DNA of 64,000 nt. Origin: Rhynchopus euleeides (Eukaryota > Euglenozoa > Diplonemea > Diplonemida > Diplonemidae). Shown in pieces: positions 45,124 through 53,438 of this stretch. Under the pieces are notes generated by a model that was not told where the DNA came from, made no database searches, and saw nothing but the letters and a program-made list of their open reading frames with translations. Numbering within the stretch: the first letter of the stretch is position 1; every line of letters starts with the position of its first letter. A program made the translations under genes and the position numbers. The DNA lies in contig OY723321.1 in NCBI GenBank assembly GCA_963210315.1, forward strand, positions 1,538,771-1,602,770. The letters are read 5' to 3'.

Positions 45124-46569
45124 ATGTCATCCGAGCTTCGCCATCGCGTGCGTGAAGGCCATGCCGACATGGAGGGGGAGGGCGAGCACATCGACCCTGC
45201 GGTGCCCGAAGCCGCTGCCGACGCCATTGACGAGGCGGAGGCTGCCCTGGCAGAGGCGGAGGCCCAGGCCGCTGCCAACCTGGCTGAGGGCAGCCCCGCC
45301 TCGCCCGATGCCGAGGAGGAGGGCGTGCTCGTGAGCTACTCGTTTGACGAGTCCAACCCCACGCAGGACTCGCCCCTGCTGTGCGATGCTGGCGAGCCCC
45401 CGAAGCCCGAAGAGCAGGCTGGGGAGCCGCTGTCTGGCGAGGCTCCCAAGGCGGAGCAGGTGCAGCCCGAGGTGGTGCCCCCCGCGCCCGCTGCGCCTGC
45501 CGCGCTTCAGCGGGCCGCACCCCCCACGCCGACGGAGGCGAAGCCTGCCGCTGCTGCGGGGTTCGACGCGAAGGAGGAGCAGGAGGACCTGTCGGCGACC
45601 CTCACGGAGACCATGGTGAAGAAGGTAGTGGAGCGGTATCCTGCGGTGGAGGAGGCGCTGGTCCACCTGGCGCCGCTTGCGAAGAAGTGTGGGGAGGCGA
45701 TCGATGTGGCGGGGCCCTACGCCCTGCAGGCGTGGGGGTATGCCAAGGCGGCGTACGACCAGTGCCCCATCGAGATCCTCACGGCCCTGCTGGGGCTGAT
45801 GCTGTGCTTCTTCGGGGGTGCGTTTGTCACGACCATCGCAGCGGCAGAGGCGTTTCGCCTCTGCGGTGGGAGCCGGACGATGCGCCATCTGCGTGTCCTC
45901 TGGAGGGACTACATGCGCTTTCAAATCGCGCAGCGGCAGCGGCGGCGGCAGAGCCCTAACACCCCTGTGCGCGCGACGGACACCATGGTGGTGCTGCTGC
46001 GGTCTGTCCGCGATCCGGACCGTCTGAGCTCCAGTGTGTCCGGTCTGTACACTGCTTTCCTCGCGATGTTCACGACGCTGCGGCTGCAGTTTGCCAGGAC
46101 CATCACCCTGGGGGCAGCGATCGGAGAGAGCATCAAGAAGCCTGTTGGCACGTTTGTGGTTCCCAGCCTGGAGCGTCTGGTGGAGCCTGACTTCCGCAAG
46201 TGGGTGTCGCCGGCGACGGAGTGGGGGTGCCGTTTTCTGGGTGTGACCATTGCTTTCTACGCGCAGCGCGTGCTGGCTGCGGTGCAGAGTTCCCTGCGCG
46301 GTGGGGAGATGTGCGTGCGCCACACGTTCATCTTCCTGCGCCAGAAGGGCGTCCTTCCCTCCACCCGCCACGATGCGACGTTCGATGCAGTGGGGGGTTA
46401 CGTGCTGTCGGCCCTGGGGCTCTACTGCCAGCTGTGCTGGGGGTATGTCATGTTTCCGTGCACCACGACCCACCCGCCCCCCTGCCACAGGTTCACAGTG
46501 CCGTTCCCGCTCAGCATCCTGGCATGGCCTTTCAGCTTCATTGAGAACACGCTCATCTTCTTCGTGTAG
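45124..46569 (+). CDS. Multipass membrane protein of unknown family
   Basis: Two exons (45124-46442 and 46491-46569) give 465 aa; the 48-bp intron (GTATGT...CCACAG) is a multiple of three, so retention would only insert 16 residues. The N-terminal ~150 residues are acidic, Ala/Pro-rich and probably cytosolic. The rest has an amphipathic VEEALVHLAPLAKKC helix, a strong membrane segment ILTALLGLMLCFFGGAFVTTI (about 218-240), several amphipathic helices, and a C-terminal pair of hydrophobic segments ending FPLSILAWPFSFIENTLIFFV. The extreme C-terminus is hydrophobic with no cytosolic tail. It may belong to an uncharacterised protist family; I assign no function. Confidence 0.75.
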   Translation: MSSELRHRVREGHADMEGEGEHIDPAVPEAAADAIDEAEAALAEAEAQAAANLAEGSPASPDAEEEGVLVSYSFDESNPTQDSPLLCDAGEPPKPEEQAGEPLSGEAPKAEQVQPEVVPPAPAAPAALQRAAPPTPTEAKPAAAAGFDAKEEQEDLSATLTETMVKKVVERYPAVEEALVHLAPLAKKCGEAIDVAGPYALQAWGYAKAAYDQCPIEILTALLGLMLCFFGGAFVTTIAAAEAFRLCGGSRTMRHLRVLWRDYMRFQIAQRQRRRQSPNTPVRATDTMVVLLRSVRDPDRLSSSVSGLYTAFLAMFTTLRLQFARTITLGAAIGESIKKPVGTFVVPSLERLVEPDFRKWVSPATEWGCRFLGVTIAFYAQRVLAAVQSSLRGGEMCVRHTFIFLRQKGVLPSTRHDATFDAVGGYVLSALGLYCQLCWGYVMFPCTTTHPPPCHRFTVPFPLSILAWPFSFIENTLIFFV

Positions 46570-47275
46570 GCGTGATGCCGTGGTGACAGCGCTTCCTGCA
46601 GCGCAACCTCGGGACGGCATGCACCCCTTGCAAGAGATGGTGAGCAGGCGGGCAGGGTTCTGCAACAAGTGTTGTCCGAAGCGGGTTTCAGTCGTGTTTT
46701 GCGTGAGGCAGTGAGGCCACCACAGCCCTTCCATGGGGTGGGCTTGGTGGCGGTCACTGTCCCAAGCCGCAATAATTTTCGAGCGAACGGAGACCAGAAC
46801 ACCAAGAATACACATGCCTTCTAACTCTTCTTCAACAAGTTCTTGATTTGTTCGAGTCCGTTTTGCCAGCTTGAGGTGCCCGGTGTCTGTCACGGGCAGA
46901 CGCACGCTAGGCAAGCCTGGTTCTGTGCATGTATGGCACAGTGGCCAGGTCACTGCGGGATGACCCGAGTGGGGTATCCCACGGGATAAGTTGCGGGCAT
47001 AATTGTTAATCGGGATGTGTTGCCCAGGTTATCCCAGTGGCCTGGCCACCGTGTGCCAGTGTGTGACTTGTATTTTTTGTCGTTATCTGTGCGACCCGAA
47101 AGAAACGAAACAAGCAAAGGAGGTCGTCACAGAAATGTGCAAGAAAGGGCTGGTAGTGGGCGTGAGGAAACGCATACGAACAGTGCGAGATGTGGGTCCC
47201 CGCAGTCCCCGCAATGCCGAGGTTGTATGGGAAGAACGAAAAATCAGCCGATTAGCGACAGCCCCCCCCCCCCTA
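46570..47275. other. Spacer, no gene seen
   Basis: No domain or spliceable frame was recognised. The stretch ends in a run of 12 C and TA (47274-47275), which form the left flank of the palindromic element. Confidence 0.6.
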
Positions 47276-48865
47276 GGGGGGGTCAAATGCCACCCTTTTA
47301 CGTGGACAAACACGATTTTTCAAAAAACCGGCGCAGAGGCCCCAAAGCCCCCGTAAACCCTCCAAACCCCCCCAGATCGGTCCGGAAACCCATCGAACCC
47401 CACTTTTCCACCATTCCGGGCACCTCAGGTGCCCGAATTGGGGTACCTAAATTTTGTGCCACCGTTTGGTACCGGACAGTGCCACTGTGTGGGAGGTTGG
47501 AAAAGAAAATGCCCCAACACACCACATCTGAGGGTTGCAATGCATGTTGCTTGCCAACCACGTCATCCGGTGGGTGTCAGGCGCTATGTAGGTGGCATGA
47601 GCCAGGTCTTCGATGTGTTCTGGCTTGTATATGTACCTCCCTGCCACCATGCACCGGGAGGCTGCCTGTAGGTACGGAACAAGTCCAGATGGTCGTGTGA
47701 TTCCTGTGCAGCAGTGCTCCACAACCGGGATGTGTTGACAACGACTGTTGCAACACGAGCTGTACATTCCGGGAACACACGAAGTGCGCTGTCGTGGTAC
47801 CCATTGTGCCAGAATTGGTAGTTGCTGCGGTCTACTTTGCCTGGCCCAAGAGCACTGGTACTGAACGGTGCAATATGCGTGGCGAGGTGAATGCAACGGA
47901 AGGGCGCAAAGTCAATACAGCTCTCGGATGGCGGGTGGTGGTGCCACTAGTGTGTGACGTTCACTCGAGGATACAACGCATCACAATGAATCAGCAACCG
48001 TGGACCGAGTACAATACGCTCTCTGTGGCTGGTGTGGGGGACAAAGGCAGTGCCTGGTGTTCTGGCTTGTATATGTACCTCCCTGCCTGCGGCACAGGCA
48101 CTGCCTTTGTCCCCCACACCAGCCACAGAGAGCGTATTGTACTCGGTCCACGGTTGCTGATTCATTGTGATGCGTTGTATCCTCGAGTGAACGTCACACA
48201 CTAGTGGCACCACCACCCGCCATCCGAGAGCTGTATTGACTTTGCGCCCTTCCGTTGCATTCACCTCGCCACGCATATTGCACCGTTCAGTACCAGTGCT
48301 CTTGGGCCAGGCAAAGTAGACCGCAGCAACTACCAATTCTGGCACAATGGGTACCACGACAGCGCACTTCGTGTGTTCCCGGAATGTACAGCTCGTGTTG
48401 CAACAGTCGTTGTCAACACATCCCGGTTGTGGAGCACTGCTGCACAGGAATCACACGACCATCTGGACTTGTTCCGTACCTACAGGCAGCCTCCCGGTGC
48501 ATGGTGGCAGGGAGGTACATATACAAGCCAGAACACATCGAAGACCTGGCTCATGCCACCTACATAGCGCCTGACACCCACCGGATGACGTGGTTGGCAA
48601 GCAACATGCATTGCAACCCTCAGATGTGGTGTGTTGGGGCATTTTCTTTTCCAACCTCCCACACAGTGGCACTGTCCGGTACCAAACGGTGGCACAAAAT
48701 TTAGGTACCCCAATTCGGGCACCTGAGGTGCCCGGAATGGTGGAAAAGTGGGGTTCGATGGGTTTCCGGACCGATCTGGGGGGGTTTGGAGGGTTTACGG
48801 GGGCTTTGGGGCCTCTGCGCCGGTTTTTTGAAAAATCGTGTTTGTCACCCCCATTTGACCCCCCC
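47276..48865. mobile_element. 1,590 bp TA-flanked palindromic (foldback) element
   Basis: The ends are perfect 14-bp inverted GGGGGGGTCAAATG, with TA outside (47274-47275 and 48866-48867) and C-runs outside those. From 47305 to 48056 and from 48095 to 48846 the sequence is one inverted repeat with equal 752-bp arms and no differences noticed. The 38-nt loop (48057-48094) begins with a 31-nt copy of arm sequence that also lies at 47615-47645 and, inverted, in the other arm. Mirror-image ORFs of 136-149 codons in the arms are products of the symmetry and match nothing known. Such perfect arms imply very recent formation or gene conversion. Confidence 0.88.
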
Positions 48866-48867
48866 TA

Positions 48868-49293
48868 CCCCCCCCCCCCCCCCCACCTACACCGGCACAC
48901 GTGCTTCTTCTTTTGACGAGTGCAATGACGAGTCAGAATTGCACGTCATCCTTGATTAATGTAACCCTGAGCGCTCCAGTGTGCTATCTGTGTTGCGCTG
49001 TCCGGCATCGTCACCACCCTACACCCGTTGGTCACCAGGGTCGACAGCAGTGACAATGTCGACGTTAGACTTCTTCTTGGGAAGGGAGCAGGTGCTGAAG
49101 GTGCCAAGTGAAGTATGTATCAACCAGTTTTGTGTGAGGTTTTGCCCCAGGAGAGTACAAAACAAATGTCCCGACGGGATGACATTCTTCACCTCCGAGG
49201 GGCACTGCCACGGGTTTGCAGAGCGAAAAGCCAGTGTTGTGCAGAGAACACGCGGCAGAGAGTTGCTGAGCCACAACACGCACACACACACAG
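48868..49293. other. Spacer, possibly including 5' exons of the next gene
   Basis: A C17 tract borders the palindromic element. A frame at 48981-49313 has a CVRFCPRRVQNKCPDG stretch but no known domain. A CACACACACAG tract near 49283-49293 could be a splice acceptor for the following exon. Confidence 0.5.
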
Positions 49294-50190
49294 ACGCAGC
49301 CCAGCCAAATTAAAACCGACCCCGATGAGATTAAGGTTGCAGTGACATCCCTGTCCGAAAAGGGTCACGTATGTAAACTGTGATGCACACGTTCTGCAAA
49401 CCCCCCCCTTTGCACAGCTGTTCGAGTCGCGGTACGGCCCCATTTCAGACGAGGAGTTTTCCAGATGTGTGGAAAATCGGACGCCCGAGGAGATTGCGGT
49501 ATGCGAACGGTGAGTGGCCACACCAATGTTATGTGGGTGTTCGACACACGGGGGCTGACAGCAGGGCAAATCAACATAACAAGGCTGCCAACCACCCCAT
49601 GGAAGTCAAACTGTGATCGGAAGTCATCCGAGACACCTCTACCCACCACACACACGCAACAGTGGGAGCAGCGTGCCGCATGGAAGTTCTATCCGAAGGT
49701 CATCGGTTTGGCGCTGTTCGCCGGCACAATGGGGGCAGGCCTGGTGCATCTCCGCGTCCGGCACCTTACTGCGGCACGCCGGTTGGCGGTAAAAGAAAAG
49801 GGGCGCAAGTTTGTGCAGGGGGACTTGGTGCTGAGCACTGCAGAATGGGTGGAGAATGCGCAAGCCAAGAACAAACGGTACCTGTTCGGCATGGGTGCCG
49901 GGGCGCTCTTTGGCCTGAACTATGCTGTGCAGCATTTCTACCCTGAGTACCTGCAGGAGGTGGCGTCAATGCCGAACAGCCAGATGGCCCTTGCTGTCAA
50001 GCGGATGCACAGGCAGTTCGAGGTGAGGGAAACCCAGCAGATGCGGTCTGTGACAGAGGATGATATCCAGCGCGCAGAGACTGTGTTCGATTCGAAGGAT
50101 GAGAAGGCGGGCCTGCAGGTGCCCCCTGAGCTGGCAGCCTCGCGTGCCATGTCCGCTGCAGGGAGTGGGTACCGAGGTGGTTGGAATTGA
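49294..50190 (+). CDS. Two-transmembrane hypothetical protein, 5' end unresolved
   Basis: The supported exons are one ending at 49368, 49418-49498 and 49663-50190, joined by GTATGT...GCACAG (49 bp) and GTATGC...CAACAG (164 bp); all joins are in phase 0. Reading through gives DPDEIKVAVTSLSEKGH, LFESRYGPISDEEF..., then WEQRAAWKFYPK. Two hydrophobic segments follow (VIGLALFAGTMGAGLVHL and YLFGMGAGALFGLNYAV) around a basic ~45-residue loop, and the C-terminal ~80 residues are soluble. No initiator ATG lies in the first exon, so an upstream exon is missing from this model. The topology resembles small mitochondrial or ER membrane proteins; family unknown. Confidence 0.62.
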
Positions 50191-50418
50191 GCCCCGTAGT
50201 GTTTCCTGGCCTCCTCTCTCAGCCCACACCCGGCGCCATTGCGGTGGCGCGGTGGGTGCGTTCTTCTTCTTGTGACCGAACCTGAAGGTTTGTCAAGCCA
50301 AGGCACCGCTACGTGCAAAGGTAAGGAAGGTGAGGTACGGAGAGAGTGAGCGAGCCCAATTGTCTTTGCCACCGAGTTTCGCAAAAACCTCTACCCAGAC
50401 ACAGGCACATCCAGGCAG

Positions 50419-51615
50419 ATGTGGAACTCCCCCGAGCAGCGCCTCTGGAACGCCTGCATTGATGGCGACGCTGAGAAGCTGAAGGGCGTCATATCCGCGG
50501 CGAACCTCGACAGCTACAACACCGATGGGTTCGCCGCAGTGCACCTGGTGGTGAAGCACGGATGGGCAGACCTGCTGGACCTGCTGCTGGACGCAGAGGC
50601 CGATGTGCTGCTCCTAACAAAGAAGGGCCCGAAGGACCACACCCACATGGAGGGCTACACCGCGACACACATGGCAGCCATGCTCCCGGGCAGGACTGAC
50701 TGCCTCACGACCCTGCTGCGCCGTGGCTCGGGCACGCTGTTCGCACGCAGCACTCAGGGCTGGACAGCACTCCACTGCGCCGCATTCTCTGGACGCTACG
50801 AAGCACTGCGCCTCCTCCTCGAGAAGGACGCAGAGCCAGACTGCCAGGCACACGACGGACGCACCCCGCTGATGATGGCTGCAGCGATGTCGATGACACG
50901 CGCCGTGCGCCTCCTCCTCGGCGGTGGGGCCAGCGTCGCCCTCCTCGACAAGGAGGGCCACACCGTGCTGCACTACGCGCTGGACACCAAATCGCAGAAA
51001 ATCCTTGCAGGCAAGGTCCCGCTGAAGGCTGATAACTACGAGACGGCATACCTGGTGACCCTCGCAGGGTGCCCCCACGATGTGATCTCCTTCCAGGGCA
51101 TCAAGGCGCTGGACTTTGCCGGGCCGCACTGGAAGTCGTTCTACGAGACGGTGCACCGCCACCGCGGCACCCTCATGCGAGGTGGGGGCCTCCCCTTCTC
51201 AGAGCCGCACTCCGTTGACGTGCCGACAGGCCTGACCTTCGCCGAGCTTCTGGGGGCCGAGCACACGACGCTGCTCAGCATCGGCATCCCTGCAGACGAG
51301 GTGGCTGCTCTCAAGACAACTCTCAACGTGGTGTGGGCGGAGGTGAACCACCTGCAGGCCTCCAAACCCGCAGCCTCTGCTGCAGCCTCCCCCAGACGCA
51401 GGTATGGGAAGCCGTCGCCGGCTGCCCAGGCGCCACAGCAGAGCCAGTGGTATCAGACTGCTGTGTGGAAGGTCAAATGCGCCCTCTATGCGGCAGCCTG
51501 CCTCTTCTTCGTGTGGGTGGGGGTGTTGGCGGAGCGCTACAGCGATAGCAGCACGCTGCTGTTCTTTGTCGCGCAGCTGCAGCCTGACCCGTTCGCACCG
51601 GATGAGTCCGGGTAG
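50419..51615 (+). CDS. Ankyrin-repeat protein with C-terminal membrane anchor
   Basis: 398 aa. Ankyrin repeats run from about 8 to 200, with clear TALHCAAFSGRYEALRLLLEKDAEPD and RTPLMMAAAMSMTRAVRLLLGGGA units and degenerate ones on both sides. A ~130-residue region without repeats follows, then a Ser/Ala/Pro linker. A single hydrophobic segment (CALYAAACLFFVWVGVLAE, about 355-374) near the C-terminus suggests tail anchoring with the repeats in the cytosol. Ankyrin repeats bind partner proteins; the partner is unknown. The start follows an ACATCCAGGCAG leader. A GTATG at 51402 might mark a tiny intron (to about 51430), but retention keeps the frame open. Confidence 0.82.
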   Translation: MWNSPEQRLWNACIDGDAEKLKGVISAANLDSYNTDGFAAVHLVVKHGWADLLDLLLDAEADVLLLTKKGPKDHTHMEGYTATHMAAMLPGRTDCLTTLLRRGSGTLFARSTQGWTALHCAAFSGRYEALRLLLEKDAEPDCQAHDGRTPLMMAAAMSMTRAVRLLLGGGASVALLDKEGHTVLHYALDTKSQKILAGKVPLKADNYETAYLVTLAGCPHDVISFQGIKALDFAGPHWKSFYETVHRHRGTLMRGGGLPFSEPHSVDVPTGLTFAELLGAEHTTLLSIGIPADEVAALKTTLNVVWAEVNHLQASKPAASAAASPRRRYGKPSPAAQAPQQSQWYQTAVWKVKCALYAAACLFFVWVGVLAERYSDSSTLLFFVAQLQPDPFAPDESG

Positions 51616-51998
51616 CCGCAACGGAGTGGGGGGGGGGGGGTCTGCTGTGTGTTGTTCCAGCATTGTTTGTTCGTAGAGCCATGTCCTGCACACCGGAAGC
51701 CCTTCCCCCTGACCCCTTTCTTCTTTGCATGCCTGCAGCTAACTCGGCTTGGTGGCCTCTCTTGGACGCAATATCGTAGCGTTGCGAAGAGAACTTGTTT
51801 TGTGCGTCACATATATCACACACTGCGTATGCAGGAGGTGCCGGGGAGCTACACGCGGAGCCTGCCCCGCCCGAGCTCCCCACCCAAGCATCGCCTGAAC
51901 AGACCTCACGCAACAAACACATTACAAAACAGCTTCTCTCTCTCTGTCCAGCCATCCAACCTCACCCACAAAGGGTTGCACCCATACACATTTACACA

Positions 51999-53318
51999 AT
52001 GCACGTGCGATCTTTAGTCTGCTTCAACCTGCTCACGCCTGCACTGGAGGAGCCGCTGCCGCGTGCGTTCGATGCTGCATACGAAGTATTCTACGGCGAA
52101 GAGGCTGAGGGCCTGTGGGTGAGGCTGCGTGCAGAGATCCCAATGCTTGCGGCACAGGGTGTGCGCGTGCTGATGCTCCCACCCATCGGCAAGGGGGCAG
52201 CGGGGCTCGCCTCGCACGGCTACGATGCGCACGACTACCACGACTTCGGGGGGCTGCCACAGAACGGCACTGTCGGCACGCGGTGGGGCAGCGAGGAGGA
52301 GCTGCGCCTGCTGGTCGCAGATGCACGCGAGGCAGACATGCACGTCGTGTGCGACCTCCCCCTCACCAAGCTGTTCGCAGGCACCGCTGCCCCGATGTCC
52401 CGGATCTTCAAGCACCCTCCGGACACCGTGTCGGAGGTGCCCGGCCAGCCTGGCTGCCAGCACCTCCTCCTGCGGCACCCCCACAACCGCAGGGAGGCCC
52501 TGGGGCTCCTGACGGCGTACACACAGCTCGGCATCACAGGCGTGCGGTGGTGTTCGTCAGACCTTGTCCCCCCAGAGCTGGTCAACGAGTGCCTCGAGAG
52601 CCTCCCGCTGCTGCGCATCAGCGTCGCGTGGCCCAGGTGGGACATGCCTGGGCAGGGCAGCAGCCTCGTCACACCCACAGTCAAGGTGGCTGGCGAGGGC
52701 GAGGCGGAGGATGGCCTGTGCGACGAGGACCGGCTGCAGCAGTGGGTCGATGCAGCCCCCGACTCCCTCTACATGGACTTCACCTTCTGGAGGCAGCTGC
52801 TGGACACGCTGGCACAGCCAACGGGGTCCGCGTGGTTTGACTTGCTGTCGCGCGACGTGTCGCGAAGCGTGCTCTTCGTGCGCAGCCATGCGGTGCACCA
52901 CGCCCTCAGCCTCAGCGTGCCGCACGCCCTGCTGGGCTACACCTACATCCTGTGCTTGGGCAGGGGCCTCCCGCTTGTCAGCAGCCACGACATGGTGCCC
53001 GGTGTGGTGTGCAGCCTCGTGCAGCGCCTCTTGTCGCTGTGCAGAGCCTCGCCCGGGAGGGCGCGGGTCCTGCACTGCGACGACACCGTGCTCGCGCTGT
53101 GCCGGAGGGCCTTCTGTGTGGTCCTCAACCCCGGTGCCACCAGCCGTGTGCTGGGCCTCGCCCTCCCCGGGTGGCGCAAGCTGCAGCGTGCTGACTACGT
53201 CAACGGGGAAGCATGCGACGTGCAGGAGGAGGAGGCCTCGGAAGGCTGCCTGCGGGTGGACGTGCCGCCCCGCTCCGTCTGCCTGTGGTGGGAGGTGGCG
53301 GCGCCTCGACCGGCGTGA
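51999..53318 (+). CDS. GH13 alpha-amylase-like protein lacking catalytic residues
   Basis: 439 aa. The fold matches cytosolic-type alpha-amylases (GH13): VLMLPPIGKG...SHGYDAHDYHDFG (family WPPPxKG...GYDxYDxxDLG), GTVGTRWGSEEEL, HVVCDLPLTK (region I), GVRWCSSDL (region II), VLFVRSHAVH (region IV) and GLPLVSSHDM, then a C-terminal beta domain with VVLNPG. Yet the catalytic set is gone: in region I the Asn-His of the usual D-x-x-x-N-H are replaced (D119 remains), the nucleophile position after Arg183 is Cys185, no Gly-Glu acid is found, and the region IV Asp after His297 is Ala298. No signal peptide, so probably cytosolic. A non-enzymatic, glucan-binding or regulatory role is inferred. The frame is intact and GC3-rich, so it is not a decaying pseudogene. 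Confidence 0.82.
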   Translation: MHVRSLVCFNLLTPALEEPLPRAFDAAYEVFYGEEAEGLWVRLRAEIPMLAAQGVRVLMLPPIGKGAAGLASHGYDAHDYHDFGGLPQNGTVGTRWGSEEELRLLVADAREADMHVVCDLPLTKLFAGTAAPMSRIFKHPPDTVSEVPGQPGCQHLLLRHPHNRREALGLLTAYTQLGITGVRWCSSDLVPPELVNECLESLPLLRISVAWPRWDMPGQGSSLVTPTVKVAGEGEAEDGLCDEDRLQQWVDAAPDSLYMDFTFWRQLLDTLAQPTGSAWFDLLSRDVSRSVLFVRSHAVHHALSLSVPHALLGYTYILCLGRGLPLVSSHDMVPGVVCSLVQRLLSLCRASPGRARVLHCDDTVLALCRRAFCVVLNPGATSRVLGLALPGWRKLQRADYVNGEACDVQEEEASEGCLRVDVPPRSVCLWWEVAAPRPA

Positions 53319-53438
53319 CACACACAGCCCCTCCCCGAGCCCCCCTGCCCCTTTGCGCTGTTTGGTGTTGTTGCTTCTGTGTGTGTGGCGCACCATCTTC
53401 CGTTCATCCCACCGCTACAGGACGTGCGAGCATGCGCG

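Noticed and set aside
47447-48704. Paired 136-149 codon ORFs in the palindrome
   Set aside because: They occur as mirror images because the DNA is palindromic, have no known domain, and overlap each other on both strands.
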